The notes beneath the pieces were generated by a model that saw only the letters and a program-made list of their open reading frames with translations, was not told the DNA's origin and searched no databases. The position numbers were made by a program, and so were the translations under genes. From an uncultured Draconibacterium sp. (GTDB lineage: Bacteria > Bacteroidota > Bacteroidia > Bacteroidales > Prolixibacteraceae): a stretch of 64,000 nt of DNA. The DNA lies in assembly GCF_963675585.1 (NCBI RefSeq), contig NZ_OY776411.1:873001-937000 (forward strand), in the 5' to 3' direction. Of the stretch, positions 1-9,983 are shown in pieces. Position 1 is the stretch's first letter. Every line of letters begins with the position of its first letter.

Positions 1-17
1 ATATTGTTTTTTGAATT

Positions 18-629
18 CTATCGATTGAATGAATTCAGTTTACTCAAATATTTTCCGATAATATCGAACTCGAGGTTGATTACCGAACCTTCTTTAAAAG
101 TATGGAAATTGGTTACTTCCTGGGTAAAAGGAATAATGGCTACCTGAAACGAATTGTCTTTTGAGTTGACAACTGTAAGACTAACTCCGTTAACGGTTAC
201 TGAACCTTTTTCAACCGTCATGTATCCTTTTTGTGCAGCTTCCAGATCAAAATCGTACTCAAAAGTATAGTACCAGCTACCATCGGCTTCCTCCACTTTT
301 GTGCAGGTGGCGGTTTGGTCAACATGGCCTTGCACAATGTGTCCGTCCAAACGACCGTTCATCATCATACTACGCTCAAGATTTACTTTCGAACCCACTT
401 CGAGCAAGCCTAAATTCGATTTAATAAGTGTTTCCTTAATTGCGGTAACCTTGTATAATTTTTCGGCTTTGTCCACCCAAACCACAGTTAAACACACGCC
501 ATTGTGCGATAAACTCTGGTCAACCTTTAATTCGTCGGCAAACGAACAAGTTAAAGTAAAATGTACATTCTCCTGATCTTTTTCAACAGCTACAACTGTT
601 CCGTATTCTTCAACTATTCCTGAAAACAT
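18..629 (-). CDS. ribE: riboflavin synthase, alpha subunit
   Basis: Converts two molecules of 6,7-dimethyl-8-ribityllumazine into riboflavin and the pyrimidine precursor, the last step of riboflavin synthesis, in the cytoplasm. The 203-residue protein starts with the family signature MFSGIVEEYG and has the two tandem lumazine-binding barrels (about residues 1-95 and 96-190). Each barrel carries the repeated motif NGVxLTVV (NGVCLTVV in the first, NGVSLTVV in the second). The length is normal for the family. The start is the only reasonable ATG. The gene follows cysS in the same direction after about 100 bases that hold two GC-rich palindromic repeats, so cotranscription is uncertain. No FMN riboswitch is visible and no other rib genes are present. 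Confidence 0.97.
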   Translation of the reverse strand: MFSGIVEEYGTVVAVEKDQENVHFTLTCSFADELKVDQSLSHNGVCLTVVWVDKAEKLYKVTAIKETLIKSNLGLLEVGSKVNLERSMMMNGRLDGHIVQGHVDQTATCTKVEEADGSWYYTFEYDFDLEAAQKGYMTVEKGSVTVNGVSLTVVNSKDNSFQVAIIPFTQEVTNFHTFKEGSVINLEFDIIGKYLSKLNSFNR

Positions 630-638
630 AATTAGAGC

Positions 639-746
639 CCCCTATATCCCCCAAAGGGGGACTTTTTGTTATTTATACTTTAAAAATTATCTCTTTCGAA
701 AATGCCACCTCAACATTCCTCCCCTTCGGGAAGGTTAGGAGGGGCT
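639..746. repeat. pair of GC-rich palindromic intergenic repeats
   Basis: The cysS-ribE gap holds a perfect hairpin CCCCC-AAA-GGGGG at 648-660 followed by ACTTTTTG, and a second imperfect hairpin at about 719-744 (CCTCCCCTTCGGGAAGG, then TTAGGAGGGG). Both resemble the short C/G-run palindromes scattered between genes in many Bacteroidota genomes (family recollection, not checked). The second one overlaps the last codons and the stop of cysS. Either could act as a weak terminator. Confidence 0.5.
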
Positions 747-2219
747 TTTAATACTCCAATCTACACCCTCTTTGGTATCTTTTAACTCAATTCCAATGGT
801 GTTTAATTCGTCGCGTATTTTATCGGCTGTTCCCCAATCTTTGTTTGCTTTTGCATCTTTCCGAAGCTGAATCAGCAACTCAACTGCACCGGCCAAAACT
901 TCATTTTCTCCCGAGTCAGCTGCGTCTTCCACTTTCAAACCCAAAATATCAAAAACCATGGTTGAATAGAAGGACTTTAATTCGTCCAGATCGGTGGCAG
1001 AAATTTTTTCAGTACCGGCTTTTACCGAGTTTATCATTTTTACACCATCAAAAAGGTGCGCAATTGCAATCGGACTGTTTAAATCATCGTTTAAAGCTTC
1101 AAAACATTTCTGTTTTAACGATTCAATTTCAACCGTTGAAGTCTCCGTTGCCGTCAACTCATTTAAGGTTTTTATGGCTGTCATTAAACGCTCAAGTCCT
1201 TTTTCTGAAGCTTGCAGTGCTTCGTTCGAAAAGTTAATGGTACTGCGGTAATGTGCCTGTAAAATAAAAAACCGGATGGTCATTGGCGAATAGGCCTGTT
1301 CCAGAATTTCATGCGAACCTGTAAACAATTCATCCAAAGTAATGAAGTTACCCAGCGAACGCGCCATTTTCTGCCCATTGATGGTTATCATGTTGTTGTG
1401 CATCCAGTACTGAACGCTTTCGTCGCCACGACTGGCCGTATTTTGCGCAATCTCACATTCGTGATGCGGGAAAGTCAAGTCCATTCCTCCCCCATGAATG
1501 TCAAATTTTTCGCCCAAATACTTCGTGCTCATCGCCGAACACTCCAAATGCCAGCCCGGAAATCCATCACTCCATTTTGATGGCCAACGCATAATGTGTT
1601 CGGGCGCCGCTTTTTTCCAGAGGGCAAAATCAAAGGAATTTTTCTTCTCGCTTTGCCCGTCTAACTGGCGGGTATTGGTTTTTATATCATCCAGGTTTCT
1701 ACCCGAAAGTTTACCGTAATTGTAATCCTTGTTGTAACGTTCAACATCGAAATAAACAGAACCGTTGGCTTCGTAAGCGTATCCATTTTTAAGAATGGAG
1801 TCGATTACTTCCATTTGCTCGATAATATGACCCGATGCACGCGGTTCGATACTTGGGCGGATAATGTTTAAGTCATCCATGTTCCGATGAAAGGTATTCA
1901 TGTATTTCTGAACGACTTCCATTGGTTCCAGCTGCTCCAGTCGCGCCTTTTTTGTAATCCGATCTTCGCCTGCACCTTCCACTTCGTCTTCGAGATGCCC
2001 CACATCAGTAATGTTGCGTACGTAACGAACAGTATTTCCTAAAAAAGTAAGATAACGATACAATAAATCGAATGTTACATAGGGGCGCGCATGGCCCAAA
2101 TGCGAATTGCTGTATACGGTTGGCCCGCACACATAAAGTCCAACCTTGCCTTTAACCAAAGGTTTAAATACTTCTTTTTTTCGACTTAGTGTATTATAAA
2201 TTACAAGTTGATTTTCCAT
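735..2219 (-). CDS. cysS: cysteine--tRNA ligase
   Basis: Class I aminoacyl-tRNA synthetase that charges tRNA-Cys in the cytoplasm. The 494-residue protein has the zinc-ligand cysteine C31 in VCGPTVY, the HLGH signature at residues 40-43, further zinc ligands in HLECSAMS and FPHHECE, and KMARS near residue 283 as the KMSKS loop. The C-terminal DALR-like and helical region is complete. The last residues after VDWSI (KSPS and the stop) are encoded by the start of a GC-rich intergenic repeat, so the natural C-terminus has probably been altered by repeat insertion. A Bacteroidota -7 box lies just upstream at 2246-2253. Confidence 0.97.
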   Translation of the reverse strand: MENQLVIYNTLSRKKEVFKPLVKGKVGLYVCGPTVYSNSHLGHARPYVTFDLLYRYLTFLGNTVRYVRNITDVGHLEDEVEGAGEDRITKKARLEQLEPMEVVQKYMNTFHRNMDDLNIIRPSIEPRASGHIIEQMEVIDSILKNGYAYEANGSVYFDVERYNKDYNYGKLSGRNLDDIKTNTRQLDGQSEKKNSFDFALWKKAAPEHIMRWPSKWSDGFPGWHLECSAMSTKYLGEKFDIHGGGMDLTFPHHECEIAQNTASRGDESVQYWMHNNMITINGQKMARSLGNFITLDELFTGSHEILEQAYSPMTIRFFILQAHYRSTINFSNEALQASEKGLERLMTAIKTLNELTATETSTVEIESLKQKCFEALNDDLNSPIAIAHLFDGVKMINSVKAGTEKISATDLDELKSFYSTMVFDILGLKVEDAADSGENEVLAGAVELLIQLRKDAKANKDWGTADKIRDELNTIGIELKDTKEGVDWSIKSPS

Positions 2220-2245
2220 AACTTTTCAATATGAAATCGAATTCA

Positions 2246-2253
2246 CAAAGGTA
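2246..2253 (-). promoter_or_regulatory. putative -7 box of cysS promoter
   Basis: Read on the minus strand this is TACCTTTG, a perfect match to the Bacteroidota -7 consensus TAnnTTTG, 27 bases before the cysS start codon. No clear TTTG -33 element is found at the expected distance, so the call rests on the -7 box alone. Confidence 0.4.
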
Positions 2254-2298
2254 AAATAAAATGAATGATTTAAGGGAGATATTATTCCCTAAATCTGT

Positions 2299-2955
2299 TT
2301 AGGCTTCAGTAGCGTCGGCTGTTTCAGTTGTTTCGCTTTCTTCGGCTTCAATTTTATTAAAATGTTTGCGATAGAAAAGCAAAATGGAGAAAATTCCGAC
2401 CGTAATTGCTGAATCGGCTACATTAAAAACCGGACGAAAAAAGATAAACGGATTGCCGCCGATTTTTGGCAGCCACTCGGGGTATAGTCCTTCAATTAAA
2501 GGGAAATAAAACATATCGACCACCCGGCCATGAAGAAAAGTAGCATAACCTCCGCCTTCGGGAAACAAAGTAGCTACCTGGCCCGAACTGTCGTTAAAAA
2601 TTATTCCATAAAATAAACTATCGATAATATTTCCGATAGCGCCTGCAAATATTAATGAAATACTTAGTATAAAACCAAATGGAATTTCCTTTTGTTTGGC
2701 CAGTTTAAACAGGTACCAACCAATGGCAACCACGGCAATAATACGAAATACACTTAAAAATATTTTTCCGTATTCTCCGGCAAACTCAAAGCCAAATGCC
2801 ATTCCGTTGTTTTCGACAAAATGCAGTATAAACCAATCTTTAAATACAACAATTTCGTCGCCAATCGACAGGTTTGTTTTAATCCAAATCTTTAAAACCT
2901 GATCGACCAATAATATCAGAAAAATTATAACAATTGATTTTACACTGCGCGACAT
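2299..2955 (-). CDS. lspA: lipoprotein signal peptidase (signal peptidase II)
   Basis: Inner-membrane aspartyl protease that removes signal peptides from prolipoproteins; the window encodes many lipoproteins that need it. Four hydrophobic segments are visible, with the two catalytic aspartates in GNIIDS and in FNVADSAITVG. I chose the start at MSRSVKSI (218 residues), because the open frame upstream adds 23 residues with no counterpart in the family and the first membrane segment begins right after this Met. The C-terminus has an acidic Glu/Thr/Ala-rich tail of about 18 residues beyond the core. Gene order ileS, TraR/DksA, lspA on the minus strand is common in Bacteroidota and suggests cotranscription. 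Confidence 0.95.
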   Translation of the reverse strand: MSRSVKSIVIIFLILLVDQVLKIWIKTNLSIGDEIVVFKDWFILHFVENNGMAFGFEFAGEYGKIFLSVFRIIAVVAIGWYLFKLAKQKEIPFGFILSISLIFAGAIGNIIDSLFYGIIFNDSSGQVATLFPEGGGYATFLHGRVVDMFYFPLIEGLYPEWLPKIGGNPFIFFRPVFNVADSAITVGIFSILLFYRKHFNKIEAEESETTETADATEA

Positions 2956-3039
2956 ATGCAATCTTTTAAAATAAAATTGCTCTCCGAAGATCCAAAAGAA
3001 AGGAATTTCGGAGAGCAATTTCAACGGTTTTTCTTCAAT

Positions 3040-3417
3040 TTACTTTTGACTGTTTTTTGCATCAATACTGAGAGTTGCATGCGGTACAGCGCGTAATCTT
3101 TCTTTTGCAATTAATTTGCCCGTTTCGCGGCAAATTCCGTACGTTTTGTTTTCGATACGTACCAAAGCAGCCTGTAAATGCTGTATAAATTTTAACTGAC
3201 GTTGCGCCAGTTTACCAGCTTCTTCTTTCGAGAGCGTTGCAGCTCCTTCTTCCAACACTTTAAACGTAGGCGATGTATCTGCTATATCGTTTCCATCGCT
3301 CTGATTGATGGAGTTTCTATACATTTGATAATCCTCTTGAGCTTTTTCAAGCTTACCGGTAATTAAAGTTTTAAATTCCTTTAATTCCTCATCTGAATAT
3401 CTATTCTTTTCTCCCAT
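3040..3417 (-). CDS. TraR/DksA-family protein lacking the zinc-finger cysteines
   Basis: A 125-residue DksA/TraR relative: a charged, probably coiled-coil N-terminal half with the NDIADTS segment, then the C-terminal region YGIC-x-ETGK-x-I-x-KERLRAVPHAT that matches the DksA zinc-finger domain. In classical DksA four cysteines bind zinc; here only the first (in YGIC) remains and the partners are Thr, Ser and Ala. This cysteine-poor form is, to my knowledge, usual for the Bacteroidota copy next to lspA. DksA proteins bind the secondary channel of RNA polymerase, but whether this form does so is not known from the sequence. It lies 84 bases upstream of the chosen lspA start and follows ileS. 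Confidence 0.85.
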   Translation of the reverse strand: MGEKNRYSDEELKEFKTLITGKLEKAQEDYQMYRNSINQSDGNDIADTSPTFKVLEEGAATLSKEEAGKLAQRQLKFIQHLQAALVRIENKTYGICRETGKLIAKERLRAVPHATLSIDAKNSQK

Positions 3418-3584
3418 AACACAAGGGTTTTAATTCATTCGTTAATGTTGATCTGTCGGCGCAATAACGCTTCAAAGAACTGCTTAAAATTTATGTGTGA
3501 ACGAATTATTACCTTTTCGTTTCACGAAGGCTCTAAAATAATAAAAAAACACTATCAATCTTAGGGTCTGTTCACAAATATTTC

Positions 3585-6500
3585 CTAGTTCTTTTCTATT
3601 TCAATTTGCGCCACCACATCTTTGTCTATTTCAACCTCTTTTGCCTTGGCTGAGTCAATGTTTTCAACCAATAATAAAGAGTCGGCAAGCGTTTGCGTAC
3701 AAATGTATTCTTTATAGTTTTCAAGCGCATCATTAAACCCTACGTGTTTTGCAATAGAAAGTTTAATTCTGTCGGTAACTTCAAAATCACTTTCCTTACG
3801 AAGGTTTTGAATTTTATTGATAAACTCGCGGGCAATTCCTTCCTGTTTTAATTCTTCGGTTACGTCAATGTCGAGCGCAATGGTCATTTGACCTTCGGTT
3901 GCCACTGTCCATCCCGGAATATCTTCCGTTTGAATCTCAACGTCTTCCAGTGTAATTAAAACCTTTTCGTCGCCTGCTGTTATTTCATATTCTCCCGCAC
4001 TTTCAAAAGCTGAAATCTCATCTTGTCCCATTTGGTTTACTGCACCGGCAATTTGTTTCATCATTTTGCCATATTTGGGACCCAAAGCTTTAAAGTTTGG
4101 TTTAATTTTTTTGCTGATCACACCGGCAGTATCGGTTAAAAATTCTACCTCTTTAACGTTTACTTCCGCTAAAATGATATTTGCAACGGCTTCGAACTGC
4201 TCTTTAAAATGCGGATTTAATACCGGCACCATAATTTTTCCGAGCGGCTGACGAACTTTCAGTTTCTCTTTGCGGCGAAGCGCCAAAATCATAGAAGAAG
4301 CTTTTTGCGCAATGGCCATTTTTTCTTCCAGATCTTTATCAATCATTTTCTCATCGAAAGTTGGAAACTCTGCCAAATGAATACTCTGATCAACATCCTT
4401 GCCGGTTGCTTTATTTAAATCGTTGTACAGTAAATCAGCATAAAACGGCGCTATTGGCGACATTAATTTGGCAATACTTGTTAAACAGGTGTACAACGTT
4501 TGATAGGCCGAAATCTTATCGATGGAATATTCGCCACCCCAGTATCTTTTGCGACTTAAACGTACAAACCAGTTGCTCAAATTCTCAGAAACAAAATCCT
4601 GAATGGCGCGTCCTGCACGGGTTGGTTCGTAATTTTCATAGCTGTCGCTAACTTCTTTTATCAAGCTGTTTAGCAACGAAATAATCCAACGGTCAATTTC
4701 CGGACGTTGTTCCATCGGAACCTCATCTTCAGCATAAGTAAATCCATCAACATTGGCATACAATGCAAAGAAATTGTAGGTGTTGTAAAGTGTTCCAAAA
4801 AACTTACGTTTCACTTCTTCCACACCCGAGATATCAAATTTAAGGTTATCCCATGGTTGCGAATTGGTAATCATGTACCAGCGCAGTGGATCGGATCCGT
4901 ATTTATCGATGGTTTCAAAAGGATCGACTGCGTTGCCTAAGCGTTTTGACATTTTTACGCCGTTTTTATCCAACACCAATCCGTTTGAAATAATATTTTT
5001 AAATGCAACCGATTCATCGATCATTGTTGCAATGGCATGCAACGTGAAAAACCAACCCCGCGTTTGATCCACTCCTTCAGCAATAAAATCGGCAGGAAAA
5101 ACCTCTTTAAAATCCTCTTTCCACTCGAACGGATAATGACGTTGTGCAAATGGCATGGCACCTGAATCAAACCAAACATCAATCAAATCAGCTTCGCGGA
5201 ACATTTTTTCTCCTGATGGCGAAACCAAAACAATACGATCGACAAAAGACTTGTGTAAATCAATCAGGTCGTAATTTTCTTTCGAATTGTTTCCAACCTC
5301 AAAACCGGCATATGGATTTTCCGTCATAAATCCGGCTTCAATCGACTTTTCAATTTCGACCATTAATTCCTCGGTCGATCCAATACACAGTTCTTCCGAA
5401 CCATCTTCGGTACGCCAAATCGGAAGCGGTGTTCCCCAAAAACGCGAACGGCTCAGGTTCCAGTCCACCAAATTTTCCAGCCAGTTTCCAAAACGGCCGG
5501 TTCCGGTTGATTGTGGTTTCCAGTTAATGGTATTGTTTAACTCCACCATTTTGTCTTTAACCGCAGTTGATTTTATAAACCACGAATCGAGCGGATAATA
5601 AAGCACCGGTTTGTCGGTACGCCAGCAGTGTGGATAACTGTGAACGTGTTTCTCTATTTTGAAAGCCTTGTTGTCCTGCTTCAACATTACTGCAATGTCA
5701 ACATCAACCGTTGAAGCATCTTCTTCAAGCTTGTCGTCGTATTCATTTTTTACCGAACGACCGGCAAATTCATGGTACTTTTCGGTGTTTACATATTTTT
5801 CAACAAAAGCACTATCAAGCTCATTTGTTAAATAGAATTTACCTTTTTTGTCAACAAGGGCCTGCATTTTGCCTTCGGTATCCTCTACAATCAGAGGAGA
5901 AATTCCATGCTGCTTTGCAACCCTGTCATCGTCGGCACCAAAAGTTGGTGCAATGTGTACAATTCCGGTACCATCTTCAATGGTTACAAAGTCGCCGGTA
6001 ATTACTTCAAAAGCTTTGCCTTTTGGTTTTACCCATTCAATAAGCTGCTCGTACTGAACACCTTTTAATTCCTCGCCGGTGTATTCAGCCAAAACTTTGT
6101 ACGGAATATTTTTGTCGCCCGGGTTGTATTCGTCAAATGCTAATTCAGCATTTTTTGCGCTAAAATAAACGGGGAACAAATCCTTCGCCAAAAGTAAGGT
6201 TACAGGAATTCCGGTATATGGATTAAAACTGCGGACTTTTACATATTTAATGTTTGGTCCCACACAAAGTGCAGTGTTCGATGGCAAAGTCCACGGTGTA
6301 GTTGTCCAGGCTAAAAAGTACAAATCGGTTTCCAATCCTTCGTAAAGGAATTCCGATTTTTGGTTACGAATTGCCTTAAACTGTGCAATTGCGGTGGTAT
6401 CTTTAACATCGCGGTAGCAACCCGGCTGGTTTAATTCGTGCGAGCTTAAACCGGTTCCGGCTGCCGGAGAATAAGGTTGAATGGTGTACCCTTTGTACAA

Positions 6501-7019
6501 CAAGCCCTTTTTATAAATCTGGCTCAGCAACCACCAAACCGATTCGATGTAACGGTTGTCGTAAGTAATGTACGGATCGTCCATATTTACCCAGTACCCC
6601 ATTTTGCGAGTGAGTTCTTCCCACTCGCGGGTATATTTCATTACCTCAGTTTTACAAGCCTGGTTGTATTCTTCAACGGTAATTTTTTTGCCAATATCGT
6701 CTTTTGTAATATTTAGTGCTTTTTCTACACTCAATTCCACGGGCAGTCCGTGCGTGTCCCAACCGGCTTTACGGTGAACACGAAAACCTTTCATGGTTTT
6801 GTAACGGCAGAAAATATCTTTAATGGCACGCGCCATAACGTGGTGAATTCCCGGCATTCCGTTTGCCGATGGCGGTCCTTCGTAAAATACAAATGTTTCG
6901 TGTCCTTCCCTGGTCGAAATACTTTTATGAAATGTATCGTCTTCTTCCCATCTTTTTAGCACTTCTTTGTTAATCTGTGCCAAATCTAATTGCTTGTATT
7001 CCTGAAACTTATTACTCAT
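3585..7019 (-). CDS. ileS: isoleucine--tRNA ligase (long, eukaryote-like type)
   Basis: Class I synthetase that charges tRNA-Ile and edits misactivated valine. The 1144-residue protein is longer than the usual ~940-residue bacterial form and matches the eukaryote-like IleS type. The active-site signature is PPSANGMPGIHH (GIHH at residues 57-60), the editing domain lies at about residues 190-410, and KMSKRLGN lies near residue 690. The C-terminal extension carries the anticodon-binding region and a DUF5915-like tail. This IleS type is often less sensitive to mupirocin (family knowledge). The possible -7 box CAAATATA (TATATTTG on the minus strand) at 7057-7064 lies 38 bases upstream of the start. 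It heads the ileS / TraR / lspA group. Confidence 0.97.
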   Translation of the reverse strand: MSNKFQEYKQLDLAQINKEVLKRWEEDDTFHKSISTREGHETFVFYEGPPSANGMPGIHHVMARAIKDIFCRYKTMKGFRVHRKAGWDTHGLPVELSVEKALNITKDDIGKKITVEEYNQACKTEVMKYTREWEELTRKMGYWVNMDDPYITYDNRYIESVWWLLSQIYKKGLLYKGYTIQPYSPAAGTGLSSHELNQPGCYRDVKDTTAIAQFKAIRNQKSEFLYEGLETDLYFLAWTTTPWTLPSNTALCVGPNIKYVKVRSFNPYTGIPVTLLLAKDLFPVYFSAKNAELAFDEYNPGDKNIPYKVLAEYTGEELKGVQYEQLIEWVKPKGKAFEVITGDFVTIEDGTGIVHIAPTFGADDDRVAKQHGISPLIVEDTEGKMQALVDKKGKFYLTNELDSAFVEKYVNTEKYHEFAGRSVKNEYDDKLEEDASTVDVDIAVMLKQDNKAFKIEKHVHSYPHCWRTDKPVLYYPLDSWFIKSTAVKDKMVELNNTINWKPQSTGTGRFGNWLENLVDWNLSRSRFWGTPLPIWRTEDGSEELCIGSTEELMVEIEKSIEAGFMTENPYAGFEVGNNSKENYDLIDLHKSFVDRIVLVSPSGEKMFREADLIDVWFDSGAMPFAQRHYPFEWKEDFKEVFPADFIAEGVDQTRGWFFTLHAIATMIDESVAFKNIISNGLVLDKNGVKMSKRLGNAVDPFETIDKYGSDPLRWYMITNSQPWDNLKFDISGVEEVKRKFFGTLYNTYNFFALYANVDGFTYAEDEVPMEQRPEIDRWIISLLNSLIKEVSDSYENYEPTRAGRAIQDFVSENLSNWFVRLSRKRYWGGEYSIDKISAYQTLYTCLTSIAKLMSPIAPFYADLLYNDLNKATGKDVDQSIHLAEFPTFDEKMIDKDLEEKMAIAQKASSMILALRRKEKLKVRQPLGKIMVPVLNPHFKEQFEAVANIILAEVNVKEVEFLTDTAGVISKKIKPNFKALGPKYGKMMKQIAGAVNQMGQDEISAFESAGEYEITAGDEKVLITLEDVEIQTEDIPGWTVATEGQMTIALDIDVTEELKQEGIAREFINKIQNLRKESDFEVTDRIKLSIAKHVGFNDALENYKEYICTQTLADSLLLVENIDSAKAKEVEIDKDVVAQIEIEKN

Positions 7020-7356
7020 GAGAATATGCTATAATCTTCTGATTTTAAAAAATATGCAAATATAGAAATTTTTTAGAGGTGACGGAGATTCAACTTCTTT
7101 AAAATCATTAGAGTTAAATAGAAGTAAATAGGATACAATCCCTATCTTTTAGAAGAATGCCCCGGTCTTATTTTCAAAACGGGCTTCGTCTATGTCGATT
7201 AATATACTATTCCGGCATTAAAATTCTAAATTTTCACCTATTTTTAGAAGCAAACCAAAGTTGTGGTTTGATTTTTTCTTCAAAAATTTAAGATGCTACA
7301 AACATCCTTAAGATGAGAGTTTGGTCTGCCACATAAAAACCTACAATTCAAAACCA
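7020..7356. other. intergenic region between divergent ileS and sulfatase
   Basis: About 300 AT-rich bases without a gene. On the minus strand TATATTTG at 7057-7064 is a possible ileS -7 box, though the nearest TTG is 26 bases further upstream, which is long for a -33 element. I see no convincing promoter for the sulfatase on the plus strand, no structured RNA and no repeat. Confidence 0.5.
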
Positions 7357-8940
7357 ATGAAAAACCTAGTTCGAGCTGCGAAAATTCTCCTTATAGTCCT
7401 TTTTTGTTCTGCATGCCAACAAAAACAAGAAGTAGCAAAACAACCCAACATTCTTTTTGCCATTGCCGACGATGCTTCCTGGAAACACTGGGGAGCTTAT
7501 GGTTGTAACTGGGTAAAAACACCGGGATTCGATCGGGTAGCCCAAAACGGAATATTATTTAACCGGGCCTATACACCCAATGCCAAATGTGCTCCGTCGC
7601 GTGCCTGCATTTTGACGGGGCGTAGCAGTTGGCAATTGGAAGAGGCAGCCAATCACTCGCCATTTTTTCCTTCAAAATATAAAACTTATGCAGAAGCATT
7701 GGGTGAGCATGGTTATTGGGTAGGTAGCGTTGCAAAAGGATGGGCACCCGGAGATCCTGGAAAATTAAATGGAAAAATGCGCCAACTCACCGGACCAAAA
7801 TTCGACGAGTTTAAAACAACACCACCTGCCAAAGCAATTTCGGATAATGATTACGCCCGCAATTTTGAGGCTTTTTTAGAAGCACGGCCAGAAGGCCAGC
7901 CCTTTTGTTTCTGGTATGGCAGCACCGAACCACATCGTGCTTACGAATTTGAAGCCGGAATAAAATATGGCAATAAACAGACAAGTGATGTTGATGAAGT
8001 TCCTGCATTTTGGCCCGATGTTGATTCAATTCGTACAGACATGCTCGATTATGCATTTGAAATTGAATATTTTGATAGCCACCTGCAAAAAATGCTAAAA
8101 AAACTGGAGGAAATTGGCGAACTCGAAAATACCCTGGTAATTGTTACAGCCGACAATGGCATGCCATTCCCTCGTATAAAAGGACAGGTATATGAATACT
8201 CAAACCACTTACCTCTTGCCATTATGTGGCCGAAGGGTATCAAAAATCCCGGACGCGTGGTGGATGATTTTGTAAACTTTATCGATTTTACTCCCACCTA
8301 TCTCGAACTTGCAGGAATTACTCCAGAGCAGGCAGGAATGCAAAGTGTTACAGGTACCAGCTTAACTGATATTTTTAATTCTGAAAAAGAAGGAACAGTA
8401 AATCCCAAACGTGATTTTGTGCTTGTAGGAAAAGAACGACACGATGTTGGACGCCCGAACGACCAGGGTTACCCGGTAAGAGGTTTGATCAAAGATGATT
8501 TTCTGTATTTGCATAATTTTAAACCAGACCGTTGGCCCCTGGGTAATCCGGAAACAGGTTATTTGAATTGCGACGGCAGCCCAACAAAAACTTATATTTT
8601 GGATACCCGCCGCCATAAAGGTGAGATAAAATACTGGCAACTCAACTTTGGCAAACGCGATGCAGAAGAACTTTATAATATTAAAACCGATCCCTTTTGC
8701 CTGAACAATCTTGCTGACAAAACAGAGTTTTCAGCCCGCAAAGACGAAATGAGTGCTGAAATGAACAACCGACTTGAGCAGCAAAACGACCCGCGAATTA
8801 CAGGGAGTGGAGACATATTTGACAATTATGAATACGCAGGGGCAGTGCAGAATTACTACAACCGCTTTATTGCCGGCGAAAAAGTGAAAGCCGGTTGGAT
8901 AAATGAAAGTGATTATGACGCTGACTTAATAGAGAAATAA
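7357..8940 (+). CDS. type I sulfatase, lipoprotein-like (possibly heparan N-sulfatase-like)
   Basis: Hydrolyses a sulfate ester or N-sulfate, probably from a polysaccharide fragment, in the periplasm or at the outer membrane. The chosen start (MKNLVRAA) gives 527 residues with a hydrophobic leader ending in CSAC, a plausible lipobox. The sulfatase signature [11 protein letters not shown] begins at Cys78, which must be oxidised to formylglycine by an anaerobic sulfatase-maturating enzyme; no such gene lies in the window. Metal ligands are visible in AIADDAS and [11 protein letters not shown]. The N-terminal pattern [18 protein letters not shown] looks most like the N-sulfoglucosamine sulfohydrolase group, but subfamily assignment is uncertain. 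It stands alone, with a hairpin downstream. Confidence 0.88.
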   Translation: MKNLVRAAKILLIVLFCSACQQKQEVAKQPNILFAIADDASWKHWGAYGCNWVKTPGFDRVAQNGILFNRAYTPNAKCAPSRACILTGRSSWQLEEAANHSPFFPSKYKTYAEALGEHGYWVGSVAKGWAPGDPGKLNGKMRQLTGPKFDEFKTTPPAKAISDNDYARNFEAFLEARPEGQPFCFWYGSTEPHRAYEFEAGIKYGNKQTSDVDEVPAFWPDVDSIRTDMLDYAFEIEYFDSHLQKMLKKLEEIGELENTLVIVTADNGMPFPRIKGQVYEYSNHLPLAIMWPKGIKNPGRVVDDFVNFIDFTPTYLELAGITPEQAGMQSVTGTSLTDIFNSEKEGTVNPKRDFVLVGKERHDVGRPNDQGYPVRGLIKDDFLYLHNFKPDRWPLGNPETGYLNCDGSPTKTYILDTRRHKGEIKYWQLNFGKRDAEELYNIKTDPFCLNNLADKTEFSARKDEMSAEMNNRLEQQNDPRITGSGDIFDNYEYAGAVQNYYNRFIAGEKVKAGWINESDYDADLIEK

Positions 8941-8960
8941 ACAACACAATGTAAATGCAA

Positions 8961-8992
8961 AACTGCTCCTTCGTAAATTGAAGGAGCAGTTT
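8961..8992 (+). terminator. hairpin after sulfatase gene
   Basis: Perfect 12-base-pair stem AACTGCTCCTTC / GAAGGAGCAGTT with a 7-base loop, 20 bases after the sulfatase stop. The T-run after it is short (TTTCTG), so it is either a weak terminator or an mRNA 3'-end stabiliser. Confidence 0.5.
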
Positions 8993-9201
8993 CTGATTAA
9001 GAATATTTTTATGCCGGTGGATTGAAACTCCGGACTGCGTAATTTCTTTTCAGCTTGCTTTGGATGTAAACTTGTACTTGTGCATCCTTTTGGGAAATCA
9101 GGTGTAACAGAACCACAATTTTAGCCAAACAAAGAATTTGATTCTTCTTTTCAAACTGCTTTTAATATTATTATTAAGTCCCGAAGGACGATTTTTATCT
9201 C

Positions 9202-9513
9202 TTACAATACAAGAGCTGAATTAAATTCACCTTCTACCAAACCATTTGGTACCAATTTATCAGCTTCTTCTTCGTTGATCCAGGTTGTACCGTTAATCAC
9301 GTACTTGAACTGGTATTCCTTTTCAGTTTCCAACTTTAATGTTTGAGTGAAATCACCGCTTTTCAGCTTTTTCATTGGCTCAACATCAGTACTCCAATCG
9401 TTAAATTCACCAACAATTTTTACTGTATCAGCATCTTGTGCTTGTTCTTTTGTAACTCTGAAAGATAATTTACATGCAGCTTCGCTTTTCAAATACTGTT
9501 TTTTTATACTCAT
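9202..9513 (-). CDS. stand-alone CBM48 / AMPK-glycogen-binding-like protein
   Basis: A 103-residue protein that is almost entirely one early-set carbohydrate-binding domain: KIVGEFNDWS, an aromatic-rich EYQFKYVINGTTW strand and the WxxDxxADKLVPNG-like turn (here WINEEEADKLVPNG). These match the glycogen-binding module found at the N-terminus of branching enzymes and in the AMPK beta subunit. There is no signal peptide and no catalytic domain, so it is probably cytoplasmic and may bind glycogen or maltodextrin, or a partner enzyme. Such isolated modules recur in Bacteroidota, function not known to me. It lies far from the starch locus at 43-62 kb. Confidence 0.82.
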   Translation of the reverse strand: MSIKKQYLKSEAACKLSFRVTKEQAQDADTVKIVGEFNDWSTDVEPMKKLKSGDFTQTLKLETEKEYQFKYVINGTTWINEEEADKLVPNGLVEGEFNSALVL

Positions 9514-9983
9514 AATTCATTTTTTTTAGATCCAGAAACGTTTATTGTAAAGTCAAATTTTTTACCATTTATCTGTTTCTCCTTATTCACGATAATTTCA
9601 GATTCAAATAAATTTAAATACCGATTGCCAACCGGCGCCTGTCAGCCATTCAATATTTATTTCAAAACCGACGATTCATAAACATCCGCTGAATCGTTTT
9701 TTTTCCATTCTAAATTTTTTGATGTTTTAGTGTACCCGTCTGGGTCTTGTGATTGTCTTATGGTTTACGCGTCAAAAGTATGCGATTAACATTAATTAAC
9801 AACTAGTTATCTACTAAATTGTCAGACATTTAACACACAGATAAGATTTATTTTTGCTTATTTTTTATTGTATTTTGTACAGAAACGCCACTAATTTTTA
9901 TCAAAATCTATCATTTAGAAAGAGACGTTTAGCTCCTGTTTGCAACTGAAAAGAAGCTAAGTATTGTACAAAATGAAGGGTTT
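9514..9983. other. 470-base gene-free stretch
   Basis: Between the CBM48 gene (start side) and the BtpA-family gene (stop side). It should hold the CBM48 promoter, but I find no full TTTG/TAnnTTTG pair. The 8-base palindrome AAACGTTT at 9536-9543 matches the core of the LacI-type sites at the starch locus, yet its flanks differ and one or two chance copies are expected in a window of this size. No coding potential, tRNA or clear hairpin seen. Confidence 0.4.

Noticed and set aside
9536-9543. AAACGTTT as a LacI-type site in front of the CBM48 gene
   Set aside because: Only the 8-base core matches; by base composition one or two chance copies are expected in 64 kb, and further copies occur inside coding regions (for example near 37257 and 53186).
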